From: Microcaldota archaeon
Lineage (GTDB): Archaea > Micrarchaeota > Micrarchaeia > Anstonellales > Anstonellaceae
Reading direction: 5' to 3'
Assembly (NCBI GenBank): GCA_026396355.1
Contig: JAPLWY010000110.1
Span: 1-12,905 of the forward strand
DNA: 12,905 nt
How positions within the stretch are numbered: position 1 is the first letter of the stretch; each line of letters starts with the position of its first letter. The notes beneath the pieces were generated by a model that was not told the origin of the DNA, did not search any database, and saw only the letters and a program-made list of their open reading frames with translations. A program made the position numbers and the translations under genes. This document shows positions 5,218 through 11,759 of the stretch, piece by piece.

Positions 5218-5916
5218 TTATTCTTTGAGCCTGGCTTTTACCGACTCTGCCCGCTCTTCGATTTCTTTCTCGTTTTGGAATGGATTGTGCTCGAGCCGTG
5301 CAGTGCTAAGCGCCAAAGTGGCCTCGGATACGAATAACCCTATCTGGGATGCAACTTCATCCTGGTCCATCTTTTTTGCAGAAACCCTGCGCATCTCCTT
5401 CAAGATGACTAGCCCGTATTCTGCCGCCTTGAGATGGTTTTCAGGTGTGAACCACGCCCTGCTTATGCTCTTGTCGTGGAAAGTAGCAATTCCCAAATCT
5501 ATATGTGCATTGTAAAAATCGCCTTTTGCAAGGTCGATTTTGTGGAGGATATGGTAGGTTTTAGCTGTTGCTTTCTCCGAATGGTGAGTTTTAGCTGTTG
5601 TTTCCTCCGAATCATCGGATGCGCTGAGTATTCTCTCGCAATAATCTTCCGCGAGTCCCAGCTTGCCTTTTTTGAGGAAAAGCTCCGCGCGCTGGAGATA
5701 AGCATCAATCTTGAATTTCGTGAAACTATCGTTTCCATTCGCCTTTGCACGGGACGATTTCATCGGGTGGGCTATCTCGATTGGAAGGCGGTTGTAGAAA
5801 GTCGAATTCGCAAATTTGCTTTTCAGGGACTCATTTTTCACTTCTGTAGGGAAATTCAGCAGCCTGTCCCTATTATGTCCCATCGCTGTAACGTGCCCCA
5901 CAGTATTGATTGCCAT
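5218..5916 (-). CDS. Unknown protein with helical, TPR-like middle and an internal 10-residue duplication
   Basis: No family is certain in this 232-residue protein. Residues 1-60 are polar and probably disordered. From about 65 the pattern becomes helical: FKIDAYLQRAELFLKKGKLGLAEDYCERIL (67-96) has the alternating small/large residues of a tetratricopeptide hairpin, then AKTYHILHKIDLAKGDFYNAHIDLGIA (about 115-141) looks like a second one. HLKAAEYGLVILKEMRR and QIGLFVSEATLALSTARL follow as further helices. Between the hairpins a 10-residue unit is repeated (SEETTAKTHH / SEKATAKTYH), encoded by a 30-nt tandem duplication. The start is the ATG at 5916, with Shine-Dalgarno GGGGTGAG (about 5920-5927); a TTG at 5943 is less likely. 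A TATA-like CATATAAAC sits at 5947-5955. It separates nop10 from aif2a together with the divergent PLP enzyme. A scaffold or binding role is only a guess. Confidence 0.65.
   Translation of the reverse strand: MAINTVGHVTAMGHNRDRLLNFPTEVKNESLKSKFANSTFYNRLPIEIAHPMKSSRAKANGNDSFTKFKIDAYLQRAELFLKKGKLGLAEDYCERILSASDDSEETTAKTHHSEKATAKTYHILHKIDLAKGDFYNAHIDLGIATFHDKSISRAWFTPENHLKAAEYGLVILKEMRRVSAKKMDQDEVASQIGLFVSEATLALSTARLEHNPFQNEKEIEERAESVKARLKE
5551..5610. repeat. 30-nt tandem duplication inside the TPR-like gene
   Basis: Positions 5551-5580 and 5581-5610 match at 26 of 30 bases and keep the reading frame, adding ten residues. Three of the four differences lead to changed codons on the coding strand, so the copies have had time to drift. 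Confidence 0.85.
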
Positions 5917-5946
5917 GCCCTCACCCCTTGTTTGGTTGTGCAAACT

Positions 5947-5955
5947 GTTTATATG
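5947..5955 (-). promoter_or_regulatory. TATA-like box of the TPR-like gene
   Basis: CATATAAAC on the minus strand predicts a start site near 5926, about 10 bases before the chosen ATG at 5916. This argues against the TTG start at 5943. Confidence 0.4.
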
Positions 5956-6006
5956 GTTGCTGGTTTTCCAAGAGCTGTTCAGGCTCGAGGTTGCACTGCC
6001 GGCACC

Positions 6007-6015
6007 TTTAAAAAA
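6007..6015 (+). promoter_or_regulatory. TATA-like box of the PLP enzyme gene
   Basis: TTTAAAAAA is centred about 26 nt before the ATG at 6037. A start site there would exclude the upstream in-frame ATG at 6022 and give a leaderless message. Confidence 0.45.
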
Positions 6016-6036
6016 CGTTACATGAGGATATACATT

Positions 6037-7062
6037 ATGTCACATTTACAGCTGGAATCCATCAGTGTTCCAGGAAATACTCCAATGAAGAATATCTCTG
6101 GATTATTCAACGTTTCAAAGCTCTTCATGAAGGACGAGACGAAAAACCCGACGCACACTTTCAAGGACAGGCTTGCCTATGAAATGGTGCGCCCAATCAT
6201 TGAGAATATAATGAACGGAAAGCCGTTCGAGAAAACTTCCTTTGGCGCAATCTCCTATGGCAACACTGCTTACAGCATGGGGCATTACTGCAAGCTGCTG
6301 AATGGCTTTTACGGGGGTGAAATAGTGCGCGCAATCGCATTCATGCCCCCTCAGCTGCTGAACCGGCCATTCGGCCCGAACACCGAAGGGACGCGCATAG
6401 ACGCAAAAAGGGTGGTGGGCAGGATTTCAGAATTCTGCACAATCATCCCAATAGACTTGAACGCGCAGATTTACCATGATTCTGACTTGGAGATGATTGC
6501 GAAAAAGGAAGGCGCAATGCTCGACAAATTTACCAATATTTCAGACGGGCTGGACCGGCCCGCCTATGTGAAAATAATAAAGGAATCAATAGAGACGCAG
6601 CTCAAATTTGCGCCAGACTATGTCATTGTCCCGTTTGGCGCAGGCATACTATGCAATGAGATAATCGATTATGTGAAAGACAATGAATTGAAGACAAAGG
6701 TCATACCTGTAAGCTCGGGCAACCCAAACACAATCGCAATCATGCTGTACGGGGTAATCTGGGTGGAAACAGAAAGGATGCTGTCAGAAGGGAAAGGCAT
6801 GACAAAGCACCCATCAATTGACCTGAAAGGAAGGGCGCGCGAGCAATATTTTGTTTATCATGTTGCCGACCAGGAAATAATCAAGGCAATGAATGTCTTG
6901 TCTGCCAAGAAACTCAGCGCAGAGGCAAGCGGCGCTGCAGGGTTTGCAATACTGCCCAGGCTAAAGCAAATAGATCCAAGCTTTGATGCCAGCAAGCACT
7001 CGGTGCTTGTCATCAACACTGGCAACGGGCTTCTTAATTACCAAATCAGGCTTCAATCTTAG
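6037..7062 (+). CDS. Threonine-synthase-like PLP enzyme (fold type II)
   Basis: A pyridoxal-phosphate enzyme of the tryptophan-synthase-beta superfamily, 341 residues. The closest named relative by motif is threonine synthase, which turns O-phosphohomoserine into threonine. LFMKDETKNPTHTFKDR (29-45) is the family's KDExxNPTGSFKDR motif with the PLP-binding Lys43. SYGNTAYSMGHYCKLLNG (73-90) is the SSGNTAAS loop around the cofactor ring. VPFGAGILCNEI (198-209) stands for the phosphate-binding Gly loop, SAEASGAAGFAIL (294-306) for the EPASAAAL segment and INTGNGL (326-332) for the final TGxGLK. Several motifs deviate (SYGN for SSGN, no ANP), so the substrate may differ. The ATG at 6037 is chosen from the TATA spacing; 6022 is possible. 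The frame stays open upstream to 5434 only because it shadows the TPR-like gene. Its last 17 bases overlap the convergent aif2a end. Confidence 0.8.
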   Translation: MSHLQLESISVPGNTPMKNISGLFNVSKLFMKDETKNPTHTFKDRLAYEMVRPIIENIMNGKPFEKTSFGAISYGNTAYSMGHYCKLLNGFYGGEIVRAIAFMPPQLLNRPFGPNTEGTRIDAKRVVGRISEFCTIIPIDLNAQIYHDSDLEMIAKKEGAMLDKFTNISDGLDRPAYVKIIKESIETQLKFAPDYVIVPFGAGILCNEIIDYVKDNELKTKVIPVSSGNPNTIAIMLYGVIWVETERMLSEGKGMTKHPSIDLKGRAREQYFVYHVADQEIIKAMNVLSAKKLSAEASGAAGFAILPRLKQIDPSFDASKHSVLVINTGNGLLNYQIRLQS

Positions 7063-7819
7063 CAAAGTCGGCAATCGCGCCGGACTTCTTCGCCTCTGCG
7101 TGAATGTGCGCGACAATGGTTTCCAATGCCTTGTCCGCGCTCTTGAAGTCGTCCGCGACCACGCGCAGCTGGTATTTTGGCGCGCCAAGGTAGAGGAGTT
7201 CAGTCTCAACCCCTGCTGGCGCCTTTACCGAGCCAAGTATTCTCTTTACCTCCTCCACTCCATTTTTCGAATAAGAAGTAAGGCTGATTATCCCGTTCAT
7301 CTCTGCGCGCGCCTTCTTGATGTTCTTCATGGCGACTTCAAGAAGCGCCTTTGCGAGGCCCTTCTCGATCTTGAGGCCTGCAATCGCCTCCTCGCCTTTC
7401 TCGGAAAGCGCCTCTATTGCATCAATAAGGTTCCCGTACTTTGCCACAAGCGCAGCGCGGCTTGCCACTTCCTCGCTCTTGGTGGACTTTGCAATCTTGA
7501 GCGCGACCTCAAAAAGCTTGTCCGCGCGCTTCTCGCGGCGGCTGCCCTCCATTTTCATTTTCTTCTCTGATTCGTTGACGCGCTTGAGAGAAAGGTCAAT
7601 CTGGTCCTTGTCAGCTTCAATATGATAGACTTTTGCAACGAGCTTCTGCCCTTCCCTCAAAAATTCGTGGATGTTTTTTATCCAGCGTGGCGCGACTTCA
7701 GAAATGTGAACAAACGCCTCCTTGTCGCCATACTCGTCCAGCGAGCAGAACGCCCCGTAAGGCATTATCTTTTTCACTGTGGCAAGGACCAGTTCATCCT
7801 GCTCGGGCATGTCTACCAT
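7046..7819 (-). CDS. aif2a: Translation initiation factor 2 subunit alpha
   Basis: aIF2 is the heterotrimeric factor that brings Met-tRNAi to the archaeal ribosome; the alpha subunit secures tRNA binding together with gamma. The 257-residue protein has an N-terminal S1/OB domain: ELVLATVKKIMPYGAFCSLDEYGDKEAFVHISEVAPRWIKNI (9-50), ending in DKDQIDLSLKRV (70-81). A helical middle domain (about 90-175) and the C-terminal alpha-beta domain that contacts gamma (about 175-257, with KAPAGVETELLYLGAPKYQLRVVA) follow. At the place of the eukaryotic phospho-Ser51 it has SEVAPRW, so there is no Ser there. Length is normal. It starts 15 nt after rps27e with only a weak Shine-Dalgarno (GGTTGA), and ends in a 17-nt convergent overlap with the PLP enzyme gene. 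Confidence 0.96.
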   Translation of the reverse strand: MVDMPEQDELVLATVKKIMPYGAFCSLDEYGDKEAFVHISEVAPRWIKNIHEFLREGQKLVAKVYHIEADKDQIDLSLKRVNESEKKMKMEGSRREKRADKLFEVALKIAKSTKSEEVASRAALVAKYGNLIDAIEALSEKGEEAIAGLKIEKGLAKALLEVAMKNIKKARAEMNGIISLTSYSKNGVEEVKRILGSVKAPAGVETELLYLGAPKYQLRVVADDFKSADKALETIVAHIHAEAKKSGAIADFAKIEA

Positions 7820-7834
7820 GTTTCAACCAGCCGC

Positions 7835-7999
7835 CTACAGGACCTTGAGCACCTTGCACTCGTCGGAGACCTCTACCTTGCCTCCGCGGGGCCGTGCCAT
7901 TGTCTCGCTGCATACCAGGCATTTTATCTCCTGGGAAGCATAGGCGAAAATGTTCTGCTCGTTTCCGCACTTGCACTTGACTCTGATGAATTTGCTCAT
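7835..7999 (-). CDS. rps27e: Ribosomal protein eS27 (S27e)
   Basis: A zinc-ribbon protein of the small subunit, here 54 residues, short even for Archaea and easily overlooked. The sequence reads MSKFIRVKCKCGNEQ, then IFAYASQEIKCLVC, then ETMARPRGGKVEVSD to the end. It follows the family plan: VKC..CGNEQ, KCLVC, then the GGK turn and a short strand. The first metal pair is CxC (Cys9, Cys11) rather than the usual CxxC, with Cys27 and Cys30 as the second pair. The ATG follows a strong Shine-Dalgarno GGTGA (about 8004-8008) and lies 10 nt after the rpl44e stop codon. It sits in the usual archaeal order rpl44e-rps27e-aif2a. Confidence 0.95.
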   Translation of the reverse strand: MSKFIRVKCKCGNEQNIFAYASQEIKCLVCSETMARPRGGKVEVSDECKVLKVL

Positions 8000-8009
8000 A
8001 TTTTCACCT

Positions 8010-8291
8010 TTAAGCGTTGAACTCGAGTTTTTTCTTCGTCCGTGTCCCGATTATGCGCTCCTGCTTCTTCTTGCAAATCGGGCATTCAAGTATGATTTTC
8101 TGGCGCTTGCCCTGCTTCTTCACCGTCTTTTCGCCCGCGCGCTTGCCGCCGTGGCCCATCAGGCTCCGCTCGTGCTTGCGGTTGCCGATTGCCATCGCCC
8201 TGGCCTTGCCTTTCGACACAAGCTTTGCCTTCTGGGTAGTGTGCTTCCTGCACTTCGGGCAGTATGTCCTGACTTCCTTCGGATATTTCAT
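8010..8291 (-). CDS. rpl44e: Ribosomal protein eL42 (L44e)
   Basis: A large-subunit zinc protein near the E site, 93 residues, the usual length. MKYPKEVRTYCPKCRKHT opens with the first zinc pair (CPKC). The basic middle KAKLVSKGKARAMAIGNRKHERS and the Gly/Lys-rich GHGGKRAGEKTVKKQGKRQ bind rRNA, and LECPICKKK gives the second CxxC pair. I use the ATG at 8291, because the Shine-Dalgarno AGGTG (about 8301-8305) is then spaced properly and the family usually starts MKxPK. The ATG at 8297 would sit almost on the Shine-Dalgarno. It lies about 30 nt after gins51, probably in the same operon. Confidence 0.96.
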   Translation of the reverse strand: MKYPKEVRTYCPKCRKHTTQKAKLVSKGKARAMAIGNRKHERSLMGHGGKRAGEKTVKKQGKRQKIILECPICKKKQERIIGTRTKKKLEFNA

Positions 8292-8321
8292 AACCATACA
8301 CCTGCAAGACCCTTTCTGGGG

Positions 8322-8927
8322 TCATTCCACTTTCTCTGCCATTCTCTGCTTAAGAAGCAATTCAGCCTCCTCGGGAGGAAGCGCGCCCTCGTCCCCAACC
8401 CTGTAGGGGCCGAAAGTCTCCATGTTTGCTCCGACATAAGCCTGTACGTCTTTCAGAAATCTCACCTTTTTAATTATATTGGGCTCCTGCGAAGGCGCCT
8501 CCGCCTGTTTCGGGGCTTGCGCGCCTGCCTGCGCCTGTTTCTCGCCTCTCTTTCCGCTTCTCTCAAAGCGCGAAAGCATCTTGTCCAGCCGCCCTCCTTC
8601 CTCGTCGATTATCCCGCAGAACCTGTCATAAATGCCATACTCTTCCCTTGTCATGTCTTCCGGCTGGTCTTTCTTGCCCCTGCCGCGAAGCGCCCGGAAC
8701 AGAATTTTCTGCTGACGCAATATCGAGATTTCCCGTATTATTGCAGTCGCATTCTCGAACTCGCGCATCTGGAGCACAGAGGCGCTCTCCTCCATCTTCG
8801 AGAAATTCTCAGTAAGGAACTTTTCAACCGAGGAGTAGAAGTCAGAGTCTATCTTGACCAGTCCAGGCTGGGTCTTTTCCTCTCGCGCCAAATCGCGAAG
8901 GCGCTTGTAATTCAATTCCTCAACCAT
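8322..8927 (-). CDS. gins51: DNA replication GINS subunit, Gins51/Gins15 type
   Basis: GINS joins MCM and a RecJ/Cdc45-like protein in the replicative helicase. The 201-residue protein has the Gins51 order: a helical A domain first (1-125, starting NYKRLRDLAREEKTQPGLVKIDSDFYSSVEKFL, the family's LRExLRxEKxxPELxxLPxDFY pattern). A low-complexity linker rich in Ala, Gln and Pro (about 126-152) comes next. The C-terminal B domain is VRFLKDVQAYVGANMETFGPYRVGDEGALPPEEAELLLKQRMAE (about 155-199), matching the archaeal VRILEDIPxFVGxDGxxYGPFxxGDxxxLP pattern. The ATG at 8927 has a GAGGGAG Shine-Dalgarno and a TATA box 30-odd bases upstream. It leads the operon gins51-rpl44e-rps27e-aif2a. Confidence 0.88.
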   Translation of the reverse strand: MVEELNYKRLRDLAREEKTQPGLVKIDSDFYSSVEKFLTENFSKMEESASVLQMREFENATAIIREISILRQQKILFRALRGRGKKDQPEDMTREEYGIYDRFCGIIDEEGGRLDKMLSRFERSGKRGEKQAQAGAQAPKQAEAPSQEPNIIKKVRFLKDVQAYVGANMETFGPYRVGDEGALPPEEAELLLKQRMAEKVE

Positions 8928-8955
8928 TCGCTCCCTCTTTCATTGCAGTCATAAA

Positions 8956-8966
8956 GGTATAAAAAC
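8956..8966 (-). promoter_or_regulatory. TATA box of the gins51 ribosomal operon
   Basis: GTTTTTATACC on the minus strand predicts a start site near 8936 and a very short leader carrying the GAGGGAG Shine-Dalgarno before the ATG at 8927. Confidence 0.5.
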
Positions 8967-9002
8967 GGATTGCTGACAGGCGCAGCCCCAGCCAAAGGCA
9001 GC

Positions 9003-9010
9003 TTTATAAC
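9003..9010 (+). promoter_or_regulatory. TATA-like box of the gene at 9051
   Basis: TTTATAAC predicts a start site near 9030, leaving a leader of about 20 nt with the Shine-Dalgarno AGGTG (9041-9045). It is back to back with the gins51 promoter. Confidence 0.45.
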
Positions 9011-9050
9011 CTGTTTACTTCCAAAAACACATATTAACACAGGTGCTGCG

Positions 9051-9647
9051 ATGCATGACATGAAATACTTTGCAAGGGACGTGCTTCCCTCCCCTGCGCT
9101 AAGGCTGATTTACCGCGCAAAGGACAAGGAGTTCCCTGAAAAAGTGACAAAAGTGACCAAGCAGAAAAAATTCCAATGCTGCTCAAATGCCTTCTACTAC
9201 GGGGCAGCCTACCTGCTGGGCAGCTCCAAAGTACCTGCCAAGAACAAGTTTATCTCACATTTCCTGGACAATACCCTGCCTAGCAAGAACTGGTTCAATT
9301 CATTGGTGCTCCGCGACCTCTCAGACGTGAAAGAATACATATCTGAAACGCCTTTGCTTTCAGCGCTTGCAGCAAGGCACCTGCCCGCAACTTTACCGCA
9401 AGAGGCAATTGCGCAGCTTGAAAAAAGCCCAGGCAGAACCGCGCTCCTGGTCACAGTGGCATACTGCTACCCTTTCCACACTTCCATGGTCTATTCCAAA
9501 AAAAGGGAAGGCAAAAGCGCTTTTTTCGAAGTGGATGCTTTCGGGCCCGATTTCATCAGGGAGATTTCGCAGGAAAAGCTTGCGGAAAAAATCGCATCAG
9601 GAGTTTCCATCCAACGCCCCTCGGTTCTTCTTCTTGAGAGAATCTGA
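9051..9647 (+). CDS. Unknown protein, possible C39-like cysteine peptidase fold
   Basis: I do not recognise an established family in this 198-residue protein. The segment CCSNAFYYGAAYLLG (43-57) lines up well with the DCGPAALAMVLxYYG helix of C39-type papain-like peptidases. That would put the nucleophile at Cys44 and the oxyanion-hole Gln at Gln38, six residues before it. Later, HTSMVYSKKREGKSAFFEVDAFG (143-165) resembles the H...V...DP strand pair, giving His143 and Asp162 at the usual spacing. All are motif-level hints. There is no signal peptide or membrane segment, so it should act inside the cell. The start is the ATG at 9051, based on the AGGTG Shine-Dalgarno and TATA box; the frame is open to 8970. 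It sits alone on the plus strand between gins51 and priS and ends one base short of the priS stop codon. Confidence 0.65.
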   Translation: MHDMKYFARDVLPSPALRLIYRAKDKEFPEKVTKVTKQKKFQCCSNAFYYGAAYLLGSSKVPAKNKFISHFLDNTLPSKNWFNSLVLRDLSDVKEYISETPLLSALAARHLPATLPQEAIAQLEKSPGRTALLVTVAYCYPFHTSMVYSKKREGKSAFFEVDAFGPDFIREISQEKLAEKIASGVSIQRPSVLLLERI

Positions 9648-9648
9648 A

Positions 9649-10779
9649 TCAGGCAAGCGCAGCCGCTTTCTTGCAAAGCAGGTAAACTGCAGAGTGCACG
9701 GGCAGCTCCCTGGTTTCCCCGGCTGGAATGGGGCCGAACGAGTAGTCGCATATATTCAGCGCAGGCACTGCCTCGCTCGCCTTTATTTTCAGTGGTGTGT
9801 TCCCGAAAACAGGCGCCTGCCTCATTGGTTCGAAAGAGTCCAGGCTCTTCACGCTTTTTGCCAGCATGCCTGAGCCGCCGTGCAGCGAGTTTTGCATTCG
9901 TATGAGCTTGCTGGTGTCTGCAGTGACATTGGAGTCGATTCTCCCGGCCATTGTAAGCCTCATTTTCTCGAAATTGTCAAACAGCTTCTTTTCCCGGTTG
10001 GCTATCCCCACATTGTCGTAGTTCCCGCGCTCTATTGCCGAGATGAGCTTTGCCCTCTCCTCGGGTTTTTTCAGCTTGCGTGCAATGGAAATTGCAAATG
10101 AATCATCAGACAGCTTTGAGACAAATGCGCGCGCGAACTTTCCCCCGAATCCGCCCTGCGTTGGCGAGGGGCCCAGGAATTTCTTTCCCTCATTCCAGAA
10201 AAGCCTGCCAAAGTCCAGCCCGACCCCGCCGATGTAATCCGCAATTTCCCTTCTTGCCTCGCGGTCAAGCTGCGCAACCGATTCAGAGAAAACATGCACA
10301 TGGTAGCCCCTGCTCCCAGAAAAATTCACGCTCATCTCGTCTCGCGAAAAGCCAAAGTCAGGCACCAGAAACTCCTCAATCAGCTTTATCGCATCCTGCT
10401 TCACCGCATCCAGGCATTTCTGGCAGGTGAATTTGCCGCACTTGTTGCCGCACGCGCTTCCGTCTGCATCAAGGTCGAATATCAAGTCAGAGGAAAGCCA
10501 GTTTTTCTTGGTCATTGGCCGCGCATCCGGGAATTCATAGTAAGCAACCGAATGGGAAACATAAAGCGGGGCATCGCGCACCAGCCTTGCCCTCAAATTC
10601 GGCTCGCTGGTCTCGGAAATATGTCTGAACTCTATTTTCTTGTCCCAGCCCCCAAAGCCAAACTCGCGCTTCTCCAATGAACGCACAGTGATTGGCGCGC
10701 GCGAATAGAAATCCGAGAATTTCTCGCGCAGGAAACGCTCCTCGCGCGACTGCTCCTGTAAGTTGGTCTGCCCGCTCAT
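9649..10779 (-). CDS. priS: DNA primase small (catalytic) subunit PriS
   Basis: PriS makes RNA/DNA primers with PriL at replication forks. The 376-residue protein shows the archaeal/eukaryotic primase core: LIFDLDAD (99-106) with the metal-binding pair Asp102 and Asp104, followed at once by a zinc knuckle CGNKCGKFTCQKC (Cys110, 114, 119, 122). SGSRGYHVHV (154-163) is the nucleotide-binding SGxRGxH motif with His160. IDSNVTADTSKLIRMQNSLHGGSGM (281-305) carries the third catalytic Asp (282) and the RLIRxPxSLHGxTG motif. Length is typical. The ATG overlaps the priL stop codon (ATGA), and a GAGGGGAG Shine-Dalgarno lies inside the end of priL. Its stop codon is separated by a single base from that of the convergent gene at 9051. 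Confidence 0.96.
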   Translation of the reverse strand: MSGQTNLQEQSREERFLREKFSDFYSRAPITVRSLEKREFGFGGWDKKIEFRHISETSEPNLRARLVRDAPLYVSHSVAYYEFPDARPMTKKNWLSSDLIFDLDADGSACGNKCGKFTCQKCLDAVKQDAIKLIEEFLVPDFGFSRDEMSVNFSGSRGYHVHVFSESVAQLDREARREIADYIGGVGLDFGRLFWNEGKKFLGPSPTQGGFGGKFARAFVSKLSDDSFAISIARKLKKPEERAKLISAIERGNYDNVGIANREKKLFDNFEKMRLTMAGRIDSNVTADTSKLIRMQNSLHGGSGMLAKSVKSLDSFEPMRQAPVFGNTPLKIKASEAVPALNICDYSFGPIPAGETRELPVHSAVYLLCKKAAALA

Positions 10780-11750
10780 TTTCTCCCCTCTGATTCATGC
10801 GTCAGCCTTTTTCCGTGAAGGCCTGCGCGGAAATTGAGCGGCGTGCCGCACCTGCAGTCTGCCATGCATATTCCGTACGAGTCCATGGTGGAACAAGCTG
10901 GCATTGAATAGCCCTTTGCGCGCAGATGCGCAATCTGGTAAGCCGTAGTCTTCTCTGAAAAATCAGGCGCAGAGCGGAAAAGCTCGACTATTTTTGCATC
11001 AGCCATGCCTGCTTTTATCAAATATATCCCAAGCGCCACGCGCGCAGTGTGAGGCAGGTTGATGTTCATCGAAAGCTCTTCCAAGAGCTTCACAATGCAG
11101 GGCGGGTAATTCTCCTGCCCAAGCCTCAAGACAGGCGCCTCAAGCTTTGGAAGGAGGGCAAGCAGCCTTTTTGCAGCCTCTTTCACTTCAGGAGTGAATT
11201 CTCCCCTTATGGGCAGCTCATTTTCCATTTTCTTCTTCACTGCCTCTTCTATTATCCTGTTCCTCTCATGCCTGTTAACAATGACTTTTCCTGCTGAGAC
11301 TTCGCGGTTGGAAAGCTTGTAGTCCACCGAGCGCGGGGTGTATTGCAGGTATTTCGCAAGCGGCACAAGATATTTTCCCGCCTTTCCCGCACTTTCAAAA
11401 ACCATCCCGAATTCGGATGCAGCCTCGGAAAGATAGTCTTCCCTGCCCGAATCTTCTCCAGACAAATAATCGCTTGTTTTCTTCCCTTCCGCAACCGCAT
11501 ACCGGTTGATAAGGTACCGATTATTCGCAGAGGAAACAATCATCCTTGAAATCGCATAAAGCGCCAGTTCCTCCTCCTGCGATTCGGCGAGTTTGGGCAC
11601 TTTCCTTATTTTCCCGGACGAAATGGCATCGCGCACCCTGTCTTCAGCCTTTTCCAAAAGAAGCGAAGTGAGCTCTAGCCCCCTCTCCGAGACATATTTT
11701 TTCGCGGCAGAGGAAAACGGGTAATGCGCGCAGAAAGCAAGGTCTGCCAT
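10776..11750 (-). CDS. priL: DNA primase large subunit PriL (4Fe-4S)
   Basis: PriL partners PriS and helps start primer synthesis. The 324-residue protein has the N-terminal helical domain that meets PriS (about 1-180, with LALYAISRMIVSSANNRYLINRYAVAEG at 62-89) and the C-terminal iron-sulphur domain. The latter shows YPPCIVKLLEEL (215-226, Cys218), INLPHTARVALGIYLIKAGM (230-249), LFRSAPDFSEKTTAYQIAHLRAKGY (257-281) and the cluster MPACSTMDSYGICMADCRCG with Cys286, Cys295 and Cys299; Cys301 is an extra nearby Cys. PLNFR (304-308) closes the motif. The start has a GGATGA Shine-Dalgarno and lies nine bases after the dhs stop codon. The ATGA overlap with priS implies tightly coupled synthesis of the two subunits. 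Confidence 0.94.
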   Translation of the reverse strand: MADLAFCAHYPFSSAAKKYVSERGLELTSLLLEKAEDRVRDAISSGKIRKVPKLAESQEEELALYAISRMIVSSANNRYLINRYAVAEGKKTSDYLSGEDSGREDYLSEAASEFGMVFESAGKAGKYLVPLAKYLQYTPRSVDYKLSNREVSAGKVIVNRHERNRIIEEAVKKKMENELPIRGEFTPEVKEAAKRLLALLPKLEAPVLRLGQENYPPCIVKLLEELSMNINLPHTARVALGIYLIKAGMADAKIVELFRSAPDFSEKTTAYQIAHLRAKGYSMPACSTMDSYGICMADCRCGTPLNFRAGLHGKRLTHESEGRK

Positions 11751-11759
11751 GTTTTCATC

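Noticed and set aside
5434..6036. Upstream extension of the PLP enzyme frame by about 200 codons
   Set aside because: It is antisense to the TPR-like gene and crosses both promoters; the enzyme's own N-terminus begins near 6037.
7046..7062. 17-nt overlap of the PLP enzyme and aif2a ends as a possible antisense control
   Set aside because: Short convergent overlaps are common in compact archaeal genomes and nothing else points to regulation.
7950..8954. Long plus-strand open frame of 334 codons
   Set aside because: It lies antisense to gins51, rpl44e and rps27e, all clear families, and its Leu/Phe/Arg-rich translation has no recognisable motif. It is a shadow of the GC-rich minus-strand codons.
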